Below, one piece after another: positions 1 to 5,793 of a stretch of DNA of 6,280 nt. Position 1 is the stretch's first letter, and each line of letters starts with the position of its first letter. The DNA lies in contig JAIBDV010000192.1 in assembly GCA_024686055.1 (NCBI GenBank), positions 1 through 6,280 on the forward strand, written 5' to 3'. A program made the translations under genes and the position numbers. This DNA is from Neptuniibacter sp. (GTDB lineage: Bacteria > Pseudomonadota > Gammaproteobacteria > Pseudomonadales > Balneatricaceae). Under the pieces are notes generated by a model. That model had not been told where the DNA came from and made no database searches. It worked only from the letters and a program-made list of their open reading frames with translations.

Positions 1-1
1 A

Positions 2-334
2 GCACAGGAAAACATCGGCTACGAAGTGGCAGAGAAGCTGGCCCGTTACAGCGATAACGGTACCTCGATCACCTCGGTTAACTTCCCTGAAGTTGCCCTG
101 CCAGCGCATCCGAATGTACACCGTCTGTTGCACCTGCATCGCAACGTACCGGGCGTTATGGCGGCGATCAATACCGTGTTCTCCGAGAACAACATCAACG
201 TCTCCGGTCAGTACCTGCAGACCAACGAGAAGATCGGTTACGTGGTAATCGATGTCGATGCTGATGCGTCTGAACTGGCGCTGGAAAAACTGAAACTGGT
301 TGAAGGCACCCTGCGAAGCCGTCGCCTGTTCTGA
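2..334 (+). CDS. serA: D-3-phosphoglycerate dehydrogenase, C-terminal part (5' end outside window)
   Basis: This is the last 110 residues of SerA, which oxidises 3-phosphoglycerate to 3-phosphohydroxypyruvate in the first committed step of serine synthesis in the cytoplasm. The frame is open from base 2, and the protein aligns by eye with the end of E. coli SerA. The first ~34 residues (QENIGYEVAEKLARYSDNG, then NFPEVALP) are the end of the catalytic/NAD domain. The rest is the regulatory ACT domain, including HLHRNVPGV and NVSGQYLQT. E. coli SerA binds its inhibitor serine through His344, Asn346 and Asn364. The equivalents here are His46, Asn48 and Asn66 of the fragment, all kept, so serine feedback inhibition is likely. 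The ending RSRRLF matches the usual family C-terminus, so the gene is complete at its 3' end. A strong terminator follows 22 bases after the stop. The catalytic residues lie outside the window. Confidence 0.96.
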   Translation, partial: AQENIGYEVAEKLARYSDNGTSITSVNFPEVALPAHPNVHRLLHLHRNVPGVMAAINTVFSENNINVSGQYLQTNEKIGYVVIDVDADASELALEKLKLVEGTLRSRRLF

Positions 335-355
335 TTTCAGCCCTGCGCAACCCTG

Positions 356-385
356 AAAAGCCAGTCAGTTCCTGACTGGCTTTTT
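356..385. terminator. Bidirectional rho-independent terminator between convergent genes
   Basis: A nine-base-pair stem (GCCAGTCAG at 360-368 with CTGACTGGC at 372-380) closes on a TTC triloop. It is flanked by AAAA at 356-359 and TTTTT at 381-385. Read on +, it ends serA 22 bases after its stop. Read on -, the A tract becomes a short U tract, and the hairpin begins two bases past the hydrolase stop at 387-389. It probably ends both genes. The U tract is better on + than on -, so termination is likely stronger for serA. Confidence 0.92.
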
Positions 386-386
386 G

Positions 387-1376
387 CTATCTGCTATCTG
401 CTGAATGGACCTGGCTGCCTGTTGCGCACGGCCAGTGCGAATGCAGGGTACTGCGCAGAATCTTGAATAAGCGGCCCTGATAAGGTTCTGCTTCATTGAT
501 CAGCTGGTGGCGGGCCTCTTCGATCAGCTCGATCTGTAATTCAGGGTACAGCTCACTCAGTACCGACAGATTATGTACCCAGTCGACGGTGCCATCGGCC
601 AGTCCCTGTATCACCGTGACTTTGCCAGCCATGGGTGGGCTGCCTTCGATACGCCGGGTCCAGGCCAGCATCGCACCAATCCAGTCCAGCGGAATACGGT
701 TATGTTGCAGCGGGTCCTGCTCACGGACAAATGTCAGATAGTCTTTGTTGTGGCTGTTGGCACTGTAATAACGGGCGACGGTACTGAGCAGGTATTTCAG
801 CCAGCGATGCTTAAAACGGATCGGGTGGTACTGTTGTGGCCGTACCAGCGGGGCCAGCAGAATCCGCTGGGCCAGCGGCCAGTGAGCAATTTCACCGAAC
901 TGGCGCTGGTGTACCATCAGCACGGCAGCCCCGGTGCTGTGGCCGATAAAATGCCAGGGCGCAGGCAGTTGCGGGCTTAACTGCTGCACAATGTCACCAA
1001 ACTGACAGCCGTAACGGGTGAAGCTGTCAATCCAGAACCGCTTGCCTTCCGACAGGCCATGTCCGGGCAGATCGTAGCCGGCCACCACAAAACCCTCATC
1101 CAGTAAATGCTGGATCAGCGGCCGGTTCAGCGCCATATGCTCCATATAGCCATGCATCAGCACCACCGTGCCGCGAATCGGACGGGTGGGGGTAAAGCAC
1201 TGCACGCATAACGGCGTCCCGTAGCCATCGAGCAGCCCCAGCTGGTGGCGAGCCAGATTCTTCAGTCCGTCCAGCTGATACAGTTGCAGGTAATCCTGGA
1301 ACACCGGCCCGGGTCGGGGCGGGGCATCCTGGAACAGTGGCAGCTGGTGATACAGCATGATCGGGTCAAATGGCAC
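387..1376 (-). CDS. Alpha/beta hydrolase (serine esterase / monoacylglycerol lipase-like, Hydrolase_4 type)
   Basis: A 329-residue serine hydrolase, probably cleaving an ester of a lipid or small acyl substrate. From the chosen start, the visible motifs are: oxyanion motif HGYMEH (His75 on), DLPGHGLSEG just after, nucleophile elbow GHSTG with Ser147, acid candidate Asp261 in LADGTVDW, and catalytic His290 in ARHQLINE. The order, spacing and length fit the monoglyceride lipase/lysophospholipase L2 group; the exact substrate cannot be read. No signal peptide or membrane helix is seen, so it is probably cytoplasmic. The frame is open further upstream to a TTG at 1439. However, the GTG at 1376-1374 has a perfect AAGGAG six bases before it, so I place the start there. 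An ATG at 1358 would lose only six more residues but has no ribosome site. It is divergent from the thioesterase gene and convergent with serA. Confidence 0.88.
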   Translation of the reverse strand: MPFDPIMLYHQLPLFQDAPPRPGPVFQDYLQLYQLDGLKNLARHQLGLLDGYGTPLCVQCFTPTRPIRGTVVLMHGYMEHMALNRPLIQHLLDEGFVVAGYDLPGHGLSEGKRFWIDSFTRYGCQFGDIVQQLSPQLPAPWHFIGHSTGAAVLMVHQRQFGEIAHWPLAQRILLAPLVRPQQYHPIRFKHRWLKYLLSTVARYYSANSHNKDYLTFVREQDPLQHNRIPLDWIGAMLAWTRRIEGSPPMAGKVTVIQGLADGTVDWVHNLSVLSELYPELQIELIEEARHQLINEAEPYQGRLFKILRSTLHSHWPCATGSQVHSADSR

Positions 1377-1382
1377 AGCGTG

Positions 1383-1388
1383 CTCCTT
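1383..1388 (-). promoter_or_regulatory. Ribosome binding site that sets the hydrolase GTG start
   Basis: On the minus strand the bases read AAGGAG, followed by CACGCT and then GTG at 1376-1374. This is an ideal Shine-Dalgarno with a six-base spacer. It favours GTG over the upstream TTG (1439) and the downstream ATG (1358), neither of which has a comparable site. Confidence 0.75.
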
Positions 1389-1397
1389 CGAATAGGT

Positions 1398-1457
1398 ACA
1401 CCCTACACTGTAGCCAAACCAGCCCGGGATGCTTTTCAACCTTGGTAAAACACCCTA
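1398..1457. repeat. Direct repeat pair ACACCCTA in the divergent intergenic region
   Basis: ACACCCTA occurs at 1398-1405 and again at 1450-1457, starting 52 bases apart, close to five DNA turns. Each copy has GGTA at or just before its start (1395, 1444) and GTAG four or five bases after its end (1410, 1463). One copy sits just upstream of the hydrolase ribosome site and the other just upstream of the thioesterase promoter candidate. This placement suits a shared operator, but no regulator family is recognised. Confidence 0.4.
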
Positions 1458-1468
1458 AGGTCGTAGGC

Positions 1469-1477
1469 TGGTATAAA
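1469..1477 (+). promoter_or_regulatory. Candidate extended -10 promoter for the thioesterase gene
   Basis: TGG TATAAA forms an extended -10 element (TGn plus a near-consensus hexamer). No good -35 is present at 16-18 bases upstream; TTGGTA at 1442-1447 is 24 bases away, too far. Extended -10 promoters can work without a -35. The start point would fall near 1484, giving a very short leader whose first bases are the ribosome site. Confidence 0.4.
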
Positions 1478-1483
1478 TCAGCA

Positions 1484-1490
1484 AAAGGAA
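1484..1490 (+). promoter_or_regulatory. Ribosome binding site of the thioesterase gene
   Basis: AAAGGAA lies six bases before a GTG codon at 1497. It supports that GTG as start; no in-frame ATG occurs before the conserved WGDMDAYGHVNN motif. Confidence 0.65.
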
Positions 1491-1496
1491 TGTGAC

Positions 1497-1916
1497 GTGG
1501 ATACCGCAACAGCACCTGCTCGTACGTTGTTAAGCACCTGTGAACTGGCCGTGCGCTGGGGAGATATGGATGCCTATGGCCATGTGAATAATGCCATGTA
1601 CCTGCGCTACCTTGAAGAAGCCCGCTGTCAGATGCTGGTCCAGCTGGAAGTTGCACTGGAGGGCAGTCAGATCGCGCCGGTGGTGATCAATGTCGGCTGC
1701 ACCTTCCTGCGCCCGGTGGTCTACCCCGATACCCTGACCATCCATTGTTATGGTGGTGAACCCGGGCGCAGCAGCTTTATGAGTACTTATGAGGTATTCA
1801 GCCAGGCTCAGGGCGGCCAGAAAGTCAGTGAAGGCTATGCCAAACTGGTCTGGATGGACCACCATAGCGGCCGGTCGGTACCGATGCCCGTGACGATCCG
1901 GGGCCTGTTCGACTGA
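1497..1916 (+). CDS. Acyl-CoA thioesterase, 4HBT hotdog fold (FadM/YbgC-like)
   Basis: A 139-residue single-domain hotdog protein that should hydrolyse acyl-CoA to free acid and CoA in the cytoplasm. The diagnostic N-terminal block runs WGDMDAYGHVNNAMYLRYLEEAR (residues 21-43); it closely resembles the E. coli FadM block (DLDIYQHVNNARYLEFLEEAR). Asp25 fits the catalytic aspartate of the YbgC/4-hydroxybenzoyl-CoA thioesterase group. Later family features are the central strand VINVGCTFLRPVVYPDTL (about residues 62-79) and the ending strand SEGYAKLVWMD. The length is typical (FadM is 132 residues). The start is GTG with a good ribosome site. The gene is divergent from the hydrolase, and the channel gene begins 57 bases downstream on the same strand. 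The acyl-chain preference cannot be told from sequence alone, so no gene symbol is given. Confidence 0.9.
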   Translation: MDTATAPARTLLSTCELAVRWGDMDAYGHVNNAMYLRYLEEARCQMLVQLEVALEGSQIAPVVINVGCTFLRPVVYPDTLTIHCYGGEPGRSSFMSTYEVFSQAQGGQKVSEGYAKLVWMDHHSGRSVPMPVTIRGLFD

Positions 1917-1937
1917 TCCACTGAGTGGCCCAATCAG
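1913..1937 (+). other. Bulged hairpin spanning the thioesterase stop codon
   Basis: CTGAT (1913-1917) pairs with ATCAG (1933-1937). An inner stem CCAC/GTGG (1918-1921, 1925-1928) carries a TGA loop, and CCCA is left as a one-sided bulge. The downstream sequence GCGTTGTTCATCT is not a real T tract. This is therefore at best a weak terminator or transcript-processing structure ahead of the channel gene. Confidence 0.3.
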
Positions 1938-1973
1938 GCGTTGTTCATCTGACTTACACCAGAATCGCTGACT

Positions 1974-4900
1974 ATGAAAAAACTGATCCTGACCCTGTTG
2001 TTCTCTGTTATGTGCCTCAGCGCGTTAAGCGCCCAGGCTGATACTGCTGAAGATCTGGCGGCTGCCCGCAGCCAGCTGGAAAACCTGAGTGTGGAGGATA
2101 GCGAAAGCCAGATCCCCCGCGAGCGCTACCAGCAGCTGGTAACGGCGCTGGAAAATACCCTGCGCTACGAAGGCAAAGCCGCTGAATATCGACAGCTGAT
2201 TGAGCAGCAGCCGGGCCAGGTCAGTGCGCTGAAAAAAGCGCTGGCCAAGCCTGCCCAGAATAAACCACTTAAAGGGCTGGATAAACGCCCGCTGGCCGAA
2301 CTTGACCAGCTGCATACCCGCACCAAAGCAGAACTGCTGGCGCTGGAACGATCCCATAATGCGGCCCGCAAGCGAGTTAATCAGAACGATAACAAGATGG
2401 TCGGCCTGCGTGAGCAGCTGGGCCAGCTGCGTCAGCAGGTGGATGATGCCGGGAGCAGTGGAAAAAAGAGCAAGGATGCCAGCGATGTGCTGCGCAGCCA
2501 GCTGAAAAATGCCCGCTTCAGCGAACTGGCGGTACAGGTGCAGGCACTGGAGCTGGAGCTGCTGGTACTGCCCGGGCAGACCGAGCTGGCCAACCTGCAA
2601 CTGCAGCAGCTGGAACGCCAGATTGCCCAGCAACGTCAGCAGGTCGAGCAAATTGAAACCGCTATCCAGCTGCGCCGTCGCAGTGAAGCGGAGCAGGCGC
2701 TGGAGGCGCTGGATAAAACCTCCGAACAGCTGGTGGTGGCCCCGTTGTTACTGGCGGCACAGCAGCAGAATAAAGCGATCAGTGATCTGGTGCGCGCAGC
2801 ACTGGCGCAAAGCGAGCAGGTCAGCCAGACCCGTACTGAGCTGCGTAAACAGCTGAAAAAACTCGACCGCAGCCACCGCACCATCAAGCAGCAACTGGCG
2901 CTGGATATCGGCTACCTGGGCGGCGAGATGCGCCGGCTGATGCTGCGGGTGACTCAACCGATCAATACCCGTAAGACCTACGGCCAGATCAATCGCTTGC
3001 GGTTGCTGAACCTGGAGCAGGAACAGACGGCGCTGGACGCTGATGAGAAACCACTCGATGACAGTCTGGATGCGTCTCAGCAGGCACAGCTGGCTGAGCT
3101 GCTGGCGGATCAGCAAAGTCTGAATCGACGGCTGAACAAAAGCCGCCAGACCCTGGTCAGCAGTTTGTCCGAGTTACTGACGGTACAGGAAGCCTATAAC
3201 GAACAGATCCGCCAGAGCAGTGAACTGCTCAACGAGAATCTGCTCTGGCACCCCAGCGTGCCGACGGTTGATCTGGGCTGGCCAGCCGAGATCCGGGACA
3301 GCATCGGCAACCTCTATAAACACTGGCGCAAGGTGCAGCAACATGAGGTACTCCAGCTCTCGCCAGCAGTCATCGGCGGGCTGTTTCTGGTGCTGCTTAG
3401 TGCGCTGATGGCGGTGCTGATGATCCGTTATAAGGGCAGCCATCAGCGTGAGTGGCAGCAACAGCTGGGCAATGTGCGTCAGGACCGGATCAGCCATACC
3501 CTCAAACTGCTGATTATCGGGCCGCTGATTGCTGCGCCCACGCCGTTGTTCCTGTTTGTACTGGCCCGTTTCGGGGTCAACCCGGACCACCCGGATGCGG
3601 CAGCCATTGCCATGGCGTTGCAGGTACTGGCGTTCAGCATGGGCTATATCCATACCCTCTATTTGTGGCTGCGAAGCCCCTGGGGGCTGTTCCCCGGCCA
3701 CCTTGAAGTGCCGCAGCTGCTGGCCGATGTGCTGAGCCGCCGCTTGCTGACCCTGTTCCTGTCCATCGCGCCGTTGCTGATGCTGGGGGCCTGGCTGGAC
3801 GGGGTCGCCAATGATCTGGTGCGCTCGGGCCTGTCCCGGTTACTGTTTCTGGTACTGATCGGGCTGGTGGTGCTGTTTCTGTTCAGTCTGTGGCGACATG
3901 TGCAACAGATCGACCAGTTACTGGGCCGCCCAGGCTGGTGGCAGCGGGCGCGGTTCTGGCTGGGACTGCTAATCGGCACTCAGGCCGTGATGGTGGGGCT
4001 GACCCTGTGGGGCTATGCCCTGACGGCCGGGGCGATGATGCTGCTGCAGCTGGTAGCGATCAATATCTGCCTGGTGGTGTTTATGTTCTACCGGATCGGC
4101 ATCCGCTGGCTGCTGATCGAAGAGCGCAAACTGGCGTTCGCCCGCGCCCGTACCCGCCGCGCCGAGATCCTCGCCGCGCGGGAGAAAAACGAAGAAGAAC
4201 CGCCGCTGGAGGAGGATCTGCTGGATCTGCAGACCATCTCCGATCAGGCCCGGGTACTGCTCAAAGCGGGTAGCCTGGCGCTGCTGTTCAGCCTGTTCTG
4301 GTGGCTGCTGGGTGATTTCCTGCCCACCCTGGTGGTGCTGGACAACGTCGAACTCTGGTCCAGCACCGCAGTGGGGGAGAGCGGTGAGGTTCTACAGCCG
4401 GTTACCCTGAAGAACCTGCTGGTCGGTATCCTGGTGTTCAGCCTCAGCCTGCTGGCGGCGAACAACCTGCCCGGCCTGCTGGAGCTGCTATTACTGCGCC
4501 ATATGAACCTGGCGCCCGGCTCCGGCTACGCCATTACCACTATGATCAAATATTTGCTGATCCTGGTTGGCATCACCTCGGGCTTCAGCCAGCTGGGCTT
4601 TGCCTGGGAGAAGCTGCAGTGGCTGGTGGCGGCGCTGAGTGTCGGACTGGGCTTTGGTTTACAGGAAATTGTCGCCAACTTCGTTTCTGGCGTGATTATC
4701 CTGTTTGAAAAGCCGGTGCGGATCGGCGACACCGTCACCGTGGGGAACCTGACCGGTAATGTGACCCGGATTCATATCCGCGCCACCACCATTACCGACT
4801 GGGATCGCAAAGAGGTGATCATCCCCAACAAGACCTTCATTACCGACCAGCTGATCAACTGGTCACTTAGTGATGCCGTCACCCGTGTGGTACTGCCGGT

Positions 4901-5180
4901 GGGTGTGGCCTATGGTTCGGATACCGCGCTGGTGCGCTCGTTGCTGCTGGAGATCGCGCACAATAATAAGCGCCTGCTGAAAGAGCCGGAACCTCAGGCA
5001 TTCTTCCTCGGTTTCGGCGACAGTACCCTGAACTTTGACTTACGGGTGTATGTAGCGGCCATGGCAGACCGGCTGGAAGTGGCCCATGAGCTGAACAACG
5101 CCATTGATGCCGCATTCAAAGCCCATAATATTGAAATTGCCTTTCCCCAGTTGCAGGTGCATCTGGCGAAAACGGACTGA
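1974..5180 (+). CDS. mscK: MscK-family mechanosensitive channel with large periplasmic domain
   Basis: A 1068-residue inner-membrane channel of the MscS superfamily that should release solutes under membrane tension during hypo-osmotic shock. Residues 1-22 form a signal peptide (KK, hydrophobic core, SAQA cleavage site). Residues 23 to ~460 are Gln/Leu-rich, mostly coiled coil, as in the MscS_porin periplasmic region. About eleven membrane helices follow: ~462-484, 508-533, 543-566, 590-608, 620-640, 661-683, 685-706, 763-784, 812-830, 853-872 and the pore helix ~882-912. A charged cytoplasmic loop (~717-760) is Arg-rich, then Glu-rich. The pore module reads GLGFGLQEIVANFVSG (891-906), then EKPVRIGD, then DWDRKEVIIPNK, forming the pore and beta domain, and the protein ends with the cage part EIAFPQLQVHL. 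GVAYGSD and the C-terminus look closer to E. coli MscK (1120 aa) than to YjeP/MscM, so I prefer mscK. There is no clear Shine-Dalgarno, but MKK plus the signal peptide fixes the start. It is probably cotranscribed with its neighbours. Confidence 0.93.
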   Translation: MKKLILTLLFSVMCLSALSAQADTAEDLAAARSQLENLSVEDSESQIPRERYQQLVTALENTLRYEGKAAEYRQLIEQQPGQVSALKKALAKPAQNKPLKGLDKRPLAELDQLHTRTKAELLALERSHNAARKRVNQNDNKMVGLREQLGQLRQQVDDAGSSGKKSKDASDVLRSQLKNARFSELAVQVQALELELLVLPGQTELANLQLQQLERQIAQQRQQVEQIETAIQLRRRSEAEQALEALDKTSEQLVVAPLLLAAQQQNKAISDLVRAALAQSEQVSQTRTELRKQLKKLDRSHRTIKQQLALDIGYLGGEMRRLMLRVTQPINTRKTYGQINRLRLLNLEQEQTALDADEKPLDDSLDASQQAQLAELLADQQSLNRRLNKSRQTLVSSLSELLTVQEAYNEQIRQSSELLNENLLWHPSVPTVDLGWPAEIRDSIGNLYKHWRKVQQHEVLQLSPAVIGGLFLVLLSALMAVLMIRYKGSHQREWQQQLGNVRQDRISHTLKLLIIGPLIAAPTPLFLFVLARFGVNPDHPDAAAIAMALQVLAFSMGYIHTLYLWLRSPWGLFPGHLEVPQLLADVLSRRLLTLFLSIAPLLMLGAWLDGVANDLVRSGLSRLLFLVLIGLVVLFLFSLWRHVQQIDQLLGRPGWWQRARFWLGLLIGTQAVMVGLTLWGYALTAGAMMLLQLVAINICLVVFMFYRIGIRWLLIEERKLAFARARTRRAEILAAREKNEEEPPLEEDLLDLQTISDQARVLLKAGSLALLFSLFWWLLGDFLPTLVVLDNVELWSSTAVGESGEVLQPVTLKNLLVGILVFSLSLLAANNLPGLLELLLLRHMNLAPGSGYAITTMIKYLLILVGITSGFSQLGFAWEKLQWLVAALSVGLGFGLQEIVANFVSGVIILFEKPVRIGDTVTVGNLTGNVTRIHIRATTITDWDRKEVIIPNKTFITDQLINWSLSDAVTRVVLPVGVAYGSDTALVRSLLLEIAHNNKRLLKEPEPQAFFLGFGDSTLNFDLRVYVAAMADRLEVAHELNNAIDAAFKAHNIEIAFPQLQVHLAKTD

Positions 5181-5192
5181 GCCGCACGCGGC
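5181..5192 (+). other. Small GC hairpin right after the channel stop codon
   Basis: GCCG-CACG-CGGC forms a four-base-pair stem with a four-base loop, starting at the first base after the channel stop. No T tract follows, so it is not a terminator. It lies within the 44-base gap before the next gene and may only be a minor mRNA structure. Confidence 0.25.
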
Positions 5193-5206
5193 GATTGCTA
5201 ACCAAA

Positions 5207-5213
5207 AAGGGAG
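5207..5213 (+). promoter_or_regulatory. Ribosome binding site of the small membrane protein gene
   Basis: AAGGGAG ends 11 bases before the ATG at 5225, a rather long spacer; a weaker AGG at 5218-5220 is four bases away. The frame is open upstream to a TTG at 5195, but that codon precedes this site and has no ribosome site of its own, so ATG 5225 is preferred. Confidence 0.55.
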
Positions 5214-5224
5214 ATTCAGGCACC

Positions 5225-5569
5225 ATGAGCCATATTGCACTGCCACAAAGAGGCCGTATTCAGCTGATCTATATCTGCTATTTAGCAGCCTTATTACTCG
5301 GTTTGCCGAGCCTGATCGGGCTGGTGCTGGCCTATGTCTGGCGGCGGGAAAATAACCCGGCGGGCTTCAGCCACTTCCGATTTCAGATCCGTACTTTCTG
5401 GCTCGGTCTGCTGTACAGCGTGGTATGCCTGCCTTTCACGCTGATCCCCCTGTTCGGGGCCATCCCTTATCTGCTGATTGGATTATGGTTTCTGGTCCGC
5501 ACCGTACGGGGAATTCTGACCGCCGGGCGGGATGAACCGATGCGTGATCCGGGCCGCTGGGGTTTTTGA
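5225..5569 (+). CDS. Small inner-membrane protein, DUF4870/Tic20-like
   Basis: A 114-residue membrane protein of unknown function. About three hydrophobic segments are visible: residues 12-38, ~58-75 and ~78-92. Between the first and second lies SHFRFQIRTFWLG (49-61). This His-Phe-Arg-x-Gln-Ile-Arg-Thr-Phe-Trp signature is familiar from DUF4870-type proteins of Pseudomonas and relatives. The tail (residues ~93-114) is polar and ends DEPMRDPGRWGF; a short tail with a DGKPM-like motif is usual in the group. No catalytic residues are apparent. The gene begins 44 bases after the channel gene with no terminator between, so cotranscription is likely, but this does not prove a shared role. Family assignment is by motif memory; start choice is moderately secure. 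Confidence 0.75.
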   Translation: MSHIALPQRGRIQLIYICYLAALLLGLPSLIGLVLAYVWRRENNPAGFSHFRFQIRTFWLGLLYSVVCLPFTLIPLFGAIPYLLIGLWFLVRTVRGILTAGRDEPMRDPGRWGF

Positions 5570-5597
5570 ACCCTCACTTGACACTTTAGGTGGGGTT
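5569..5597 (+). terminator. Possible weak terminator after the small membrane protein gene
   Basis: AACCC-t-CAC (5569-5577, T5574 bulged) can pair with GTG-GGGTT (5590-5597) around a 12-base loop. Pyrimidine-rich sequence follows (TCC, then TGCTTTC twice), with T runs of only two or three. The stem overlaps the stop codon by one base. The poor U tract keeps confidence low. Confidence 0.3.
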
Positions 5598-5600
5598 TCC

Positions 5601-5614
5601 TGCTTTCTGCTTTC
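5601..5614 (+). repeat. Tandem heptamer TGCTTTC x2
   Basis: Two perfect back-to-back copies of TGCTTTC follow the putative terminator stem. A near-identical tandem, TGCTATC x2, lies at 385-398 just after the serA terminator, extending through the end of the hydrolase gene. Confidence 0.5.
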
Positions 5615-5730
5615 TACCTATGATTGGAAACCGATACTCGCCACTGTCTGCAGGCGCTACAACGTTAGCCGCGGCAGAGGCGACAGCAGGCAACACATTG
5701 ATTACTGTTGCGATGCACAAAAAACCGCCC

Positions 5731-5745
5731 TGAGCGGATAACAAT
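5731..5745. promoter_or_regulatory. Lac-operator-like word upstream of glcB
   Basis: TGAGCGGATAACAAT is identical to 15 contiguous bases of the E. coli lac operator O1. The left, tighter-binding half (AATTGTGAGCG) is not kept: CGCCC replaces AATTG. It may be a site for a LacI-family regulator or chance. Confidence 0.2.
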
Positions 5746-5750
5746 AATCA

Positions 5751-5776
5751 GCGTCTGGAGGCCTCACACCGGACGC
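5751..5776 (+). promoter_or_regulatory. Leader hairpin just upstream of the glcB ribosome site
   Basis: GCGTCTGG (5751-5758) pairs with CCGGACGC (5769-5776), giving eight pairs with one U-G wobble. The ten-base loop carries most of the palindrome GAGGCCTC (5758-5765). The hairpin ends 12 bases before the ribosome site and has no T tract, so it is a leader structure or DNA operator rather than a terminator. Confidence 0.4.
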
Positions 5777-5788
5777 CGGGTAGATAAC

Positions 5789-5793
5789 AGAGG
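5789..5793 (+). promoter_or_regulatory. glcB: Ribosome binding site of glcB
   Basis: AGAGG lies nine bases before the ATG at 5803. It is moderate in strength and supports the start that gives the family-typical N-terminus. Confidence 0.6.

Noticed and set aside
1366..1656. 96-codon minus-strand frame bridging the divergent region
   Set aside because: It overlaps both the hydrolase start and the conserved hotdog motif, and its protein has no family features.
2025..2651. 208-codon open frame on the minus strand
   Set aside because: It lies opposite the Gln/Leu-rich coiled coil of the channel. CAG/CTG-rich codons give long Leu/Gln-rich frames on the opposite strand; there is no recognisable domain and the sense-strand protein is clearly real.
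3174..3701. 175-codon open frame on the minus strand
   Set aside because: Opposite the membrane part of the channel; composition is low in structure (His/Gln-rich) with no motif. Treated as a shadow.
5578..5624. Promoter from TTGACA (5578) and TATGAT (5619)
   Set aside because: The hexamers look good alone but are 35 bases apart, about twice the workable spacing, and neither has a proper partner.
5653..5669. Sigma-54 type GG/GC promoter
   Set aside because: The spacing between GG and GC is wrong and the TGGCAC/TTGC context is absent.
5532..5741. 69-codon plus-strand frame across the glcB leader
   Set aside because: It overlaps the end of the small membrane protein gene, has no ribosome site and no recognisable sequence.
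5731..5745. Cloning-vector contamination at the lacO-like word
   Set aside because: The flanks do not match lac or vector sequence on either side, and the surrounding leader runs smoothly into glcB.
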